Assembly: GCA_017616925.1 (NCBI GenBank)
Contig: JAFZXG010000034.1
Span: 1-9,118, forward strand
Reading direction: 5' to 3'
From: Clostridia bacterium
GTDB taxonomy: Bacteria > Bacillota > Clostridia > Christensenellales > Borkfalkiaceae
DNA length: 9,118 nt
Shown: positions 1 to 7,097 of the stretch, one piece after another
Position numbering within the stretch: the stretch's first letter is position 1
How the letters are laid out: each line of letters opens with the position of its first letter
Program-made: the position numbers and the translations under genes
Notes under the pieces: generated by a model
Told to the model about the DNA's origin: nothing
Databases searched by the model: none
What the model saw: only the letters and a program-made list of their open reading frames with translations

Positions 1-252
1 GGCGGTCATCTTGCCGTTTGCGTCAACGGTCAAGATAGACTCGTCGGAACTTTCGTATTCGAGATCGTCAAAGTTGGCGGGAATAATTCTCTCGTCGCCG
101 ACAGACATTGTGATTTCCGTTTTACCGACCAAGGGAATTTCGATGTCAACGGATCCTTCCGACGCCTTACAGCCTGTCAACGTCGCCGTATAAAGCAATA
201 CCATTAACAAAGATAATATCAAAGACAATATTTTTACATATGCTTTTTTCAT
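1..252 (-). CDS. Lipoprotein with Big2-type Ig-like domain (C-terminus cut by window edge)
   Basis: The first 84 codons of a gene that runs off the left edge are visible. Translation from the ATG at 252-250 gives a short basic start (MKKAYVK), a hydrophobic stretch and a lipobox LTGC with the lipidated Cys at residue 28. This predicts a lipoprotein on the outer face of the membrane. After a short linker, residues 38-84 read as the start of a bacterial Ig-like group 2 (Big2) domain. The sequence YESSDESILTVDANGKMTA matches the familiar pattern of an aromatic residue, SS, then a TVD-x-x-G-x-(V/M)TA turn. Big2 domains usually act as spacers or adhesion modules on surface proteins, so the functional domain may lie in the missing part. 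The start is fixed by AAGGAG seven bases upstream, and the gene begins 18 bases after the DUF4838 gene stops, consistent with the same transcript. Lipoprotein call: high. Big2 call: good. Overall function: unknown. Confidence 0.85.
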   Translation of the reverse strand, partial: MKKAYVKILSLILSLLMVLLYTATLTGCKASEGSVDIEIPLVGKTEITMSVGDERIIPANFDDLEYESSDESILTVDANGKMTA

Positions 253-259
253 ATTCGTT

Positions 260-265
260 CTCCTT
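260..265 (-). promoter_or_regulatory. Ribosome binding site of the Big2 lipoprotein
   Basis: AAGGAG lies seven bases before the ATG at 252 and five bases after the stop of the DUF4838 gene. It supports the start chosen for this truncated gene. Confidence 0.85.
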
Positions 266-270
266 ATTCC

Positions 271-2196
271 TTACACAAGTCCCCACGACTTATATAGTTC
301 GTCTTCAAGCGTTCCGGTCTCTTTATAGTTAGTAAAACCGAGTCTTTCCGCGTCGTATTTGAAATCAACGCGCATTTGTTGAAGTTCGGACGCCACGTAG
401 GTATCGGCATAGAATACAAGCAGATGCGCTCTAATAGCTATGCCTTCCGCGCAAATCCTGTCATAATATCTTTGGTACGCGCCGATATCCGTATTTTTAA
501 GGTCACCTATAGCCGCGTAAGCTTGTTCTATATAGTTATACCAGCCTAAAAGCAACTGCTTCGGATAATGGGTTTTGGATATCGTAGCATTTACCCCGCC
601 TTCAATATTCATATTGCTACGCAGATATTCTTCCCAACTCCTGAAAGCGTTGTAATAAGTAAGCATGGGACCTGCCGCTTCGCCGAAATAGGCGTTGAAG
701 AAATTTTCCGTAAGCGTCTTTAGGTCCGCGTCAACGTTCCAGGCGAGTTTGCTTTCGAGATAGGCTCTGACGATATCGAACCCCGTTAACGTCGTGGTAG
801 AAGGATATTGCGCCTGATTAAAAACAAATTCGGCTCCTTTCTCTTTAAGAAGTCGGTATAGTCCCTGCATAGAATTCGTCGTATCGTAATAGGCAAGGAA
901 GTGGCTGAAATTCGTATCGTATGGCCACACGTACATGGTACTTGAAACCGCACTCCACTGATCCAACAAATCGACAAGCGAACGGTTTTTCTGATGCGTT
1001 ACGGGATATATATAATTAGCGTAAATCGGGGCAACGTAAGCGGCAAGGTTTTCGTTGAGTTTTACCTGTTCGTCTATCGGTTCGTAAGTATTTCCGACTT
1101 TCTTAACGGGTGCGGCTTCGGTTTTGTGATAGGCGAAAAACGCGATCTTAACCTTATTTCCCGGATAATTTTCTTCCACCCACCTGTCAAGTTCTTCCGC
1201 TATCGGATTAAGGAAAATGATAGCCGACGCACTATCAGTACCGTATTTATTTTTCAAGGCCGTACAAGCGCTGCATGGGCACCACGTATTATAGTCTTCC
1301 TGCGAGAAGTTAACGCAAGGTGCGAGTTCGCCGTAGGTGTTGTACCAGTTTCTGATTATGGCTTTCATCCTTTCAAGCGCAACCGAACGCATTTCGGCAA
1401 GAGACTCTTCGTCGCCGTGGGCGGTAAGGCAAAGTTGCCTACTGTCTTCGACGGTGTAATTGTCTCCGCCGGCGTACCACTCCTTATGGGCTGCACCATA
1501 TTTACCTTTCGGGAAAAATTCGTCGAAGAAGTTGTGCTGTACGTCGCCGGTCCATCTCATAAACACGTCTCTCATATTGATAAGCCTCATCCTGTTCGTG
1601 CATTCCTGCGCTCTCTGTACTCCCCAGTTTGCACAGCGATAGTAGATGTCGGGGGAATCCGAAAGATCGAATTTTCCTATATAAACGGCGTCGGGACGAT
1701 CGTCAACGTAATAACAGTCGTAAGCGTAGGCTTCGAATCCGACTTCACGGCTTAAAAACTCGTATGCGCCGTATAAAACGCCCCTGCCCGCGCCAAGAAT
1801 AAACACGTTGGAACCAACCGTTTTAATAACGAACCCCTGATCTTTAATGGCGGAAACGTCTATTCCCGAATTATCGGTAAACGCGGTGTTTCCCAAAATA
1901 ATAAGTTTTGCGTCCGGAGAATAACTTACCGCGGAATCGGTCACGACCGACACTTCCGCTTGCGTGGACTGTTCGATAAAGAGATTCATTTCTTCCGCGG
2001 CAAGTCTTTCGTCTTTACTCGATTCCTGCGGGATAACTATCCTGTAATCCGACGTTTTTCCGTTCGCCAAAACATATTCTGTATATTCGACGGAATTCGT
2101 CTTATTCTCGCCGCTATCGGAATCGTTTTTACAACCCGCAGCCGATAAAGCGATCGTGAAAACCATTAAAAACAGAAATATCTTTTTAATTTTCAT
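271..2196 (-). CDS. DUF4838-type lipoprotein, probable glycan-active surface protein
   Basis: This 641-residue protein starts with a lipoprotein signal (MKIKKIF, hydrophobic core, lipobox SAAGC, Cys22), so it should be anchored outside the cell. Residues about 37-165 form an alpha/beta domain resembling the N-terminal domain of GH20 and GH67 enzymes. Its recognisable piece is the GAGRGVLYGAYEFLSREVGF segment at 135-154. Residues about 175-480 look like the DUF4838 region, marked by NFSQEDYNTWCPCSAC at 296-311. The C-terminal part (about 480-641) is mostly helical and rich in Tyr and Trp. DUF4838 proteins commonly sit in glycan-degradation loci, but I know of no settled activity. The E300-D301 pair could be catalytic by analogy with GH20, which is inference only. 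AAGGAG directly follows the TAA of the preceding gene, 13 bases lie between the genes, and the downstream lipoprotein follows 18 bases on. Family call is good; enzymatic function is uncertain. Confidence 0.82.
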   Translation of the reverse strand: MKIKKIFLFLMVFTIALSAAGCKNDSDSGENKTNSVEYTEYVLANGKTSDYRIVIPQESSKDERLAAEEMNLFIEQSTQAEVSVVTDSAVSYSPDAKLIILGNTAFTDNSGIDVSAIKDQGFVIKTVGSNVFILGAGRGVLYGAYEFLSREVGFEAYAYDCYYVDDRPDAVYIGKFDLSDSPDIYYRCANWGVQRAQECTNRMRLINMRDVFMRWTGDVQHNFFDEFFPKGKYGAAHKEWYAGGDNYTVEDSRQLCLTAHGDEESLAEMRSVALERMKAIIRNWYNTYGELAPCVNFSQEDYNTWCPCSACTALKNKYGTDSASAIIFLNPIAEELDRWVEENYPGNKVKIAFFAYHKTEAAPVKKVGNTYEPIDEQVKLNENLAAYVAPIYANYIYPVTHQKNRSLVDLLDQWSAVSSTMYVWPYDTNFSHFLAYYDTTNSMQGLYRLLKEKGAEFVFNQAQYPSTTTLTGFDIVRAYLESKLAWNVDADLKTLTENFFNAYFGEAAGPMLTYYNAFRSWEEYLRSNMNIEGGVNATISKTHYPKQLLLGWYNYIEQAYAAIGDLKNTDIGAYQRYYDRICAEGIAIRAHLLVFYADTYVASELQQMRVDFKYDAERLGFTNYKETGTLEDELYKSWGLV

Positions 2197-2203
2197 ATCG
2201 TTT

Positions 2204-2209
2204 CTCCTT
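2204..2209 (-). promoter_or_regulatory. Ribosome binding site of the DUF4838 lipoprotein
   Basis: AAGGAG begins immediately after the TAA stop of the multi-Ig gene and ends seven bases before the ATG at 2196. Ribosomes finishing the large protein could re-initiate here. Confidence 0.85.
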
Positions 2210-5200
2210 TTATCTTACTATACATTCAACTTCGTACAACGTAACGTTAAACTGCTTATCAAACGCCATATAACGTATTATATATTTGCCCTTGACCGAA
2301 GGAACGAAAGAATTTCCCGTAAGCGTCGATATATATCCCGTAGGATCGACGATCTGGATCACGACGGTGACGTCTTCGTCCAGATTATCTGTAACCCTAT
2401 ACGAAGGAACTGTTACCGCATCGCCCGTTTTACATGTTATCGTTTTCTTGGAAACCGTAAGAACGGGCGCAATCTTATCCACGCACGATAAAATATAACT
2501 GAACCCATCGTTGTTGCCCGCCGAATCCATATACGCATAGTTAAACCTATAAGTACCGTAAGACGATATTTTTATAACGTATTCCCTGTTCCCGTCAACG
2601 TTTTTAAGTTGAACGCCGTCTTCACTCGTAACGTATGTGCCGTCGGGTGCGATCGCAGAGAATTTTACTTCGGAATACGGATCGAGAACGTCCACCGCGT
2701 AGATCGGCTTAATAAAGTATTCGCCGTTTATTTCCTGTTCCCCGCCAAAGTCGTATTTGAAAAAGATATTCGGCGAAATAACGTCGGACGAATAAGAAGT
2801 CAAAACCTGTTCGTTTACCCTGTAGAACTGAACGCCCGCATCTCCGTTCGCGCCGAATATTTCGATCGTCATATACACGAAATCTTCAAATCCGTTAAAG
2901 ATCTCGCCACTTAAATATCTGGTTATGGCGACGTAGGTTTCGTCAAGATTGAAGGTTGTTCCGCTTATATCCACTCTGAAAACCTTTACGTTTCCTTCGA
3001 ATACCAGATCGGCGTATATAGTATCTCCGTCGTTTACGGATAGATACAGATCTCCGTTCCGATTGTCGAGATTTACCGCAATAGATTTATTTTCGTCCTT
3101 ATAATCTGTAAGAGTTACTCTCAACCTGTCGAAATTACCGTAACCTTCGGCGACCTTGAATTCTGCGGAGAAATTCTTTCCGTCGAGTTCGCGGATAAAT
3201 TCGTATTTTGCATAATCGCCGTCGGGACGGAGAGTTAGGTACTTGTTTCCCGCGATAACGGTACCGCCTTGCGCAGTAAAGTATTTCGTAATATCAAGTT
3301 GACCGACGAGTCCCGTATCTATAACGGGAACGACGTATTCAACCGTTTCTTCCTGTCCTTTAGTGTCGGTAGCGATAAATAAAACGGTTATGCCGTCGCA
3401 CGGCGGAACCGTAAAATATCCGTCGGTAACGACAATCTCTGCGCCTAATTCGGTAGTAAGTGATACTTCTGCGGTCAAAAGTACGACTTCGCTACCCGTA
3501 CAGTCTTCCGCAAAAAGTTCGGGAACCGCGTACTTACCCCCGACGATATACTTTTTCGGCAAAAGCGGTCTTTCCGTAAACAATGGACCTTCCGCATCGC
3601 CGACGTTTACGGAAATTTCCTTTTCCGAATACGAACCGTTATAGTCGCTTAACTTATAGACGAGTTTATAATTTCCCTTGCCTATAATCCTGTAAATGTC
3701 GCCGTCAACGATACGCCCGTTTTCGCCGTTTTCATCTGTAAGCATTACTTTTAAGGTAAGATTCCCGTTGCCGCCTGCGGCGTTTGTAATTTCGGGAATA
3801 TCAAAACTCGTTCCGCTTGTCGTCTCTATCTCGCTTTGATCAAGATCGAAAGTTATAGGCGTATTAGTATCAAAAACCGTTACAGGTAAGGTTTTTATAT
3901 TAACGTTACCGAAACCATCCACCGATTTATACTCTATCGTATGGATCACGCTTTGTTTCGGAATAAAGCACCCGTCTACTATTTCAACGTTTCTTTTCGC
4001 CGATGTATTATAAGAAGTGTAAACGTTTACGCTTAATTTTTCGGCGGTAAACACGTTGCCGGGCCTTGCGTCGAATATTCTATAAGGCATACCGACTACG
4101 GCGGAAGGATAATCGTTTTTGTCGTATTCGCCGAAATCAATAACCGCGTCCGACGCGCTTGCGGGCAAATATTTTTTGGTAAGATCAGCCTGCGCAACGG
4201 ACGTGAAAAGTATCCCGCAGGAAGATTTGATCAGTTCTCTTCCGTAGGCACAGATCTTCACCTGTCCCGACGGAAAACCTCTCCATTTATTCTGATACGC
4301 GCCTTGCGACAGACTGATAAGATAATCGCCTTTCGTAAGTACGTTGTTTGTTGCGTAAATCGTCTGCGTTTCGTTGTCGTAACGGATAGTCACAAGTCCG
4401 CTTTTATCGCCGTAACTGCTACCGTAGAAAGATGTGTGCGCCACAAATCCGTAAGGATAACTACTCGAAAAAGTGCCGCCGGGATCTCCTTCGGTACCGT
4501 AATAAGCGCCGAAATATTCGGTCTGGTTACAGGCGCTTGCGGTCATATAACACGCCCAAGTAGCATCGGTATTCTGTATAAGCCTTATGATGAAATAGTT
4601 GTCGGGATCATTGGCTTCGAATACTTTGAATTCAAACGTAGTGTTATCCTTGTCGCCTATTTCGTCCGGCATAATATAGAAGGAAAACAACGCGTCGTCC
4701 TTTGTCATCTTATTAAGATCGATGGTATGATTGAAAGTAATACTGCTACCCGAACGGAGTCTTACTCCGAGTCCTTTAATACCGTCCGTATAAGTCCCTG
4801 TGTAAGGACTGTATTTCGAGTAAACGCCGTATTCCGCTACGTCTTTTCTCGAAGTCAGGTTAAAAGCGGGATAATTTACGGTAAAAGAATAATTTTCTCT
4901 GTAAACTTCACCGTCGGAAACCGCCCTGTACTCAACGGTATATATCCCCGGTAAAGACAGATTAACGCTTTTTGCGGTATAAGTTTCCCCGTCGGGAAAA
5001 GTAATATACGCCTGCGCAGTAGTCGATTCTCTGTCTACGGAAATATTCCTTTCGGGAATAGTCAGCGTGGTACCGAGTTCATAACTCCGTTCGAACGGCG
5101 AATCTGTTGCAAACGTGTTCACGTTGGTAACCGAAAGCATACAAATAAAAGCACCCGTAAATAAAAACATAATGCCGACGAGAACGGTTAACACGCGTTT

Positions 5201-5224
5201 TTTAGACAGTTTGTTTTTTCTCAT
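2210..5224 (-). CDS. Large secreted multi-Ig-like protein with two beta-rich (possibly ConA-like) blocks
   Basis: I do not recognise a named family for this 1004-residue protein. The N-terminus has a basic stretch (MRKNKLSKKR) and a hydrophobic core at 11-32, with a possible cleavage after A39 (TFA), so it is exported or held by an uncleaved N-terminal helix. Six diverged Ig-like modules follow, near residues 51-116, 378-451, 471-541, 562-636, 834-915 and 934-1004. Most end in a G-x-Y-x-x-x-Y-x-x-x-D signature. Blocks 120-345 and 640-808 are rich in beta-strand patterns and could be concanavalin-type or jelly-roll carbohydrate-binding domains. There is no LPxTG motif, C-terminal helix, S-layer repeat or obvious hydrolase motif. 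Its place directly after the sugar permeases and before a DUF4838 lipoprotein suggests glycan binding or scaffolding outside the cell. The start is supported by AAGGAG six bases upstream. Export and Ig repeats: confident. Binding role: inference. Confidence 0.85.
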   Translation of the reverse strand: MRKNKLSKKRVLTVLVGIMFLFTGAFICMLSVTNVNTFATDSPFERSYELGTTLTIPERNISVDRESTTAQAYITFPDGETYTAKSVNLSLPGIYTVEYRAVSDGEVYRENYSFTVNYPAFNLTSRKDVAEYGVYSKYSPYTGTYTDGIKGLGVRLRSGSSITFNHTIDLNKMTKDDALFSFYIMPDEIGDKDNTTFEFKVFEANDPDNYFIIRLIQNTDATWACYMTASACNQTEYFGAYYGTEGDPGGTFSSSYPYGFVAHTSFYGSSYGDKSGLVTIRYDNETQTIYATNNVLTKGDYLISLSQGAYQNKWRGFPSGQVKICAYGRELIKSSCGILFTSVAQADLTKKYLPASASDAVIDFGEYDKNDYPSAVVGMPYRIFDARPGNVFTAEKLSVNVYTSYNTSAKRNVEIVDGCFIPKQSVIHTIEYKSVDGFGNVNIKTLPVTVFDTNTPITFDLDQSEIETTSGTSFDIPEITNAAGGNGNLTLKVMLTDENGENGRIVDGDIYRIIGKGNYKLVYKLSDYNGSYSEKEISVNVGDAEGPLFTERPLLPKKYIVGGKYAVPELFAEDCTGSEVVLLTAEVSLTTELGAEIVVTDGYFTVPPCDGITVLFIATDTKGQEETVEYVVPVIDTGLVGQLDITKYFTAQGGTVIAGNKYLTLRPDGDYAKYEFIRELDGKNFSAEFKVAEGYGNFDRLRVTLTDYKDENKSIAVNLDNRNGDLYLSVNDGDTIYADLVFEGNVKVFRVDISGTTFNLDETYVAITRYLSGEIFNGFEDFVYMTIEIFGANGDAGVQFYRVNEQVLTSYSSDVISPNIFFKYDFGGEQEINGEYFIKPIYAVDVLDPYSEVKFSAIAPDGTYVTSEDGVQLKNVDGNREYVIKISSYGTYRFNYAYMDSAGNNDGFSYILSCVDKIAPVLTVSKKTITCKTGDAVTVPSYRVTDNLDEDVTVVIQIVDPTGYISTLTGNSFVPSVKGKYIIRYMAFDKQFNVTLYEVECIVR
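2213..5074 (-). other. Six diverged Ig-like modules within the 1004-residue protein
   Basis: Comparing the protein with itself shows a recurring 65-85 residue unit at DNA positions 4877-5074, 3872-4093, 3602-3814, 3317-3541, 2480-2725 and 2213-2425. The ideal unit starts with a Gly and often a (V/I)P. A Val-rich strand and a short DG turn follow, and it ends in G-x-Y-x-(I/V/L)-x-Y-x-(A/S)-x-D, often with G-N, before a last strand. The first, third and sixth copies fit best. The second and fourth have lost the G-x-Y but keep the strand, the D and the G(N/Q). The copies share pattern more than sequence, so the duplication is old. Two longer beta-rich blocks (4190-4867 and 2801-3307) interrupt the series after copies one and four. 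Confidence 0.7.
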
Positions 5225-5266
5225 TGTTTTCTCCTTTTTTTATTTTTTTTATATATTCGTTTTGTC
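5225..5266 (-). promoter_or_regulatory. A-rich leader with strong ribosome binding site before the multi-Ig gene
   Basis: This 42-base gap is the longest in the window. Read on the minus strand it is a nearly pure A/T run, with long A tracts leading into AAGGAG six bases before the ATG. I see no paired -35 and -10 boxes and no GC-rich stem, so I do not call a promoter or terminator. An unstructured A-rich leader could raise translation of the large exported protein. It also marks the boundary between the importer genes and the surface-protein genes. Confidence 0.55.
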
Positions 5267-6154
5267 TTATATCTTTGAAAGCGAAACGCTAATACCGCCA
5301 AGGATCTTTTCCTTAAAGATCATAAACACTATAAAGATCGGCAACACGAGTAGCATTGATCCCGCCATCTGAATAGGCGGCAAGCCCGCACCCGTAGCAC
5401 TCGATACACTGAACGAGTAAACGCCGTAGGCAAGACTCGGATAACTCGGCAACATGATTACCATCGTCATATAGTCGTTCCAGTTAGCAATAAAGGTCGT
5501 TACGTACAGGATAAGAAACGCGTTAAGCGTCTGCGGGAAAACGATACGCATCATCAGAGAAAAGTTACCCGCACCGTCGATTTTAGCCGCTTCTATCGTA
5601 TCGTTCGCGACGTTTCTGATAAACGAGTAGAAAATCAGGAAATTGAATCCGCCGAAACCGATACTGCTGATAGCGACGTAAGTCCACGTGTCGTAAAGAT
5701 TAAGACCTTTCCAGAAAGCGAGAGTCGCGGGCAGCGTTCCCATTACGGGGATCATCATGATAACGATCATCAGTTTATAAAAAAAGTCAGTAAAACGCCA
5801 CTTAAAATGCGCAATCAGATACGCCATAAGCCATTGTACGAACGTCCCTATCGTAGTCCTTAAAAGACAGAATACGATCGAGTTGTATAGCATATCGTAT
5901 ATTCCGAGTTTATAAACGCCGTCGCTTTTTACAATGGTTTGTTGGAACAGATCCAAAGCGGTTTTATAGTTTACGAAATTAAGTTTCCACGGCAAAGGCG
6001 GGAAAATCATATCTTTTAAAAAGTCTCCCGCTGATTTTAACGAAGTGTAAAACGCCCAAAGATAAAGGAATATAAGCGATATCGCGTAAATCATTAAGAA
6101 TCCGAATATGATCCACATTGCAGCGGAACTTCTCTTTATTTTACTTTTTTTCAT
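5267..6154 (-). CDS. Carbohydrate ABC transporter permease, MalG-like (CUT1 family)
   Basis: This 295-residue inner subunit of a sugar importer pairs with the permease encoded just upstream to form the membrane channel. About six membrane segments are visible, roughly at 12-37, 92-117, 124-147, 157-179, 209-228 and 261-281. The cytoplasmic EAA loop that docks on the ATPase is intact at 188-207, with EAA, the conserved G at 194 and a closing IVFP. The C-terminus KEKILGGISVSLSKI resembles the usual end of MalG-type permeases. The reading frame is open 15 codons further up (to 6199), but those codons overlap the previous gene and lack a ribosome binding site. I therefore chose the ATG at 6154, which has GGAGG six bases upstream. 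One base separates it from the stop of the preceding permease, so translation is probably coupled. Substrate is not predictable beyond a carbohydrate. Confidence 0.95.
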   Translation of the reverse strand: MKKSKIKRSSAAMWIIFGFLMIYAISLIFLYLWAFYTSLKSAGDFLKDMIFPPLPWKLNFVNYKTALDLFQQTIVKSDGVYKLGIYDMLYNSIVFCLLRTTIGTFVQWLMAYLIAHFKWRFTDFFYKLMIVIMMIPVMGTLPATLAFWKGLNLYDTWTYVAISSIGFGGFNFLIFYSFIRNVANDTIEAAKIDGAGNFSLMMRIVFPQTLNAFLILYVTTFIANWNDYMTMVIMLPSYPSLAYGVYSFSVSSATGAGLPPIQMAGSMLLVLPIFIVFMIFKEKILGGISVSLSKI

Positions 6155-6165
6155 ACTATTCCTCC
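6155..6165 (-). promoter_or_regulatory. Ribosome binding site of the MalG-like permease, inside the end of the MalF-like gene
   Basis: On the minus strand GGAGG (6165-6161) lies six bases before the ATG at 6154. The same bases encode the Ser-Glu end of the upstream permease, whose TAG stop is one base from the ATG. This decides the start over a 15-codon-longer frame and suggests translational coupling that keeps the two channel subunits in equal amounts. Confidence 0.9.
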
Positions 6166-7085
6166 GAAGGACCGAAACGCATAACGGCGTATCTTGCAAT
6201 GAAAGTAAGGGGTATAATGATAAGAGATTCTAACATGCCCCACGCCGAATAATACGGATACAGGTATTCAGAAGCGTTTTTGGTGTTTACCAAAAATACG
6301 TACCCTATCGTCCATAGATTCTGCGGCGCCGCTTCACCGTAATAAGAGTATAGACCGAGATCTTCGGTAAATATGAGCCCGAATCCGAATACGAATCCAA
6401 GTGCAAGAGTTTTGTAACAATGCGGTAGAACGATATGCCAGAATTCACGGAAAAGCCCGCACCCGTCTATAACGCCCGCTTCCACCACGTTTTTATCTGT
6501 CGTGTTCATCACGCCTACGTTCAACAACATACCTGCACCTATCGAAAACCACAGTCTTATGAACATCATAGTGCCGAATCGCGTATCGTTTTCGGATAGC
6601 AAACCGAGTCCGAGATCTTTATTAAACCAGTCCAAAGCAACACCCGGAATCACCCTGTCCGCCATGAATTTTATAGAAGTCGCCGTAACGACCGAGCTTA
6701 TAATGTTGGGTATAAAGAACACCACCTTAAAAAACCCGTGCATAGGAAATCTTTTGAACAGGAAAAACGACGTTATAAGCGGAACAACCGTCGTAAAAAC
6801 GAGCAACATAAGGTAAATAAGGAACGATCTCAATAACGTTTCCTTCATCCACGATTCGTTTGAAAGATCCCTTAATACCGCGATAAAGTTATTTAACCCG
6901 TTAAATACGAGACGTCTGTTTTCACCGTAAGTCTGAAACGCAAGAACAAGGGCGCTTCCGTTGATATAGAAGTTACCTATAAAATACATGAACAGCGGAA
7001 TAGCCGCCAGCGCAATGAAAAACAGAATATCGTTGCGCTTTTCTTTCGTCATGCCCGTTTTTTGTTTTTTTACCGATTCTTTCAT
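6156..7085 (-). CDS. Carbohydrate ABC transporter permease, MalF-like (CUT1 family)
   Basis: This 309-residue membrane subunit is the partner of the following MalG-like permease. After a basic, Lys-rich cytoplasmic start, about six hydrophobic helices are visible (roughly 20-38, 86-109, 118-138, 172-192, 226-242 and 277-300). The EAA loop at 202-221 is canonical, with EAGVIDG, a G at 210 and a closing IVLP. This is the contact site for the nucleotide-binding subunit, and no such ATPase is encoded in this window. The size is typical for the LacF/UgpA-type branch and lacks the large extracytoplasmic insertion of enterobacterial MalF. The start at 7085 is supported by AAGGGG six bases upstream. 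An internal Met at residue 12 has no such site. The gene follows the binding-protein gene after 10 bases, and its last codons carry the ribosome binding site of the next gene. Confidence 0.95.
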   Translation of the reverse strand: MKESVKKQKTGMTKEKRNDILFFIALAAIPLFMYFIGNFYINGSALVLAFQTYGENRRLVFNGLNNFIAVLRDLSNESWMKETLLRSFLIYLMLLVFTTVVPLITSFFLFKRFPMHGFFKVVFFIPNIISSVVTATSIKFMADRVIPGVALDWFNKDLGLGLLSENDTRFGTMMFIRLWFSIGAGMLLNVGVMNTTDKNVVEAGVIDGCGLFREFWHIVLPHCYKTLALGFVFGFGLIFTEDLGLYSYYGEAAPQNLWTIGYVFLVNTKNASEYLYPYYSAWGMLESLIIIPLTFIARYAVMRFGPSEE

Positions 7086-7097
7086 TAAGTACCCCTT
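7086..7097 (-). promoter_or_regulatory. Ribosome binding site of the MalF-like permease
   Basis: AAGGGG at 7097-7092 sits six bases before the ATG and overlaps the TAA stop of the binding-protein gene. It is a weaker match than the GGAG sites of the other genes here. This may help make the binding protein more abundant than the permeases, as is usual for such importers. Confidence 0.75.

Noticed and set aside
11..193. 60-codon open frame on the plus strand at the left edge
   Set aside because: It is antisense to the Big2 lipoprotein, which has a lipobox, a ribosome binding site and a recognisable Ig-like pattern.
994..1755. 253-codon open frame on the plus strand
   Set aside because: It lies wholly antisense to the DUF4838 gene, has no ribosome binding site or domain pattern, and its length is explained by the codon bias of the real gene.
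4304..4954. 216-codon open frame on the plus strand
   Set aside because: It is antisense to the multi-Ig gene, whose frame is continuous and has clear Ig modules, and its translation shows no protein-like domain.
5138..5143. Possible lipobox at Cys28 of the multi-Ig protein
   Set aside because: The residues before it are A-F-I and a large hydrophobic Ile at -1 does not fit a lipobox, which needs Gly, Ala or Ser.
5235..5252. T-rich tract read as a terminator after the permease gene
   Set aside because: On the transcribed minus strand this tract is A-rich, not U-rich, and no GC-rich stem precedes it, so it cannot act as an intrinsic terminator for this operon.
6155..6199. Fifteen-codon N-terminal extension of the MalG-like permease
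   Set aside because: It overlaps the preceding permease, lacks a ribosome binding site, and the ATG at 6154 has GGAGG at ideal spacing and a typical Lys-rich start.
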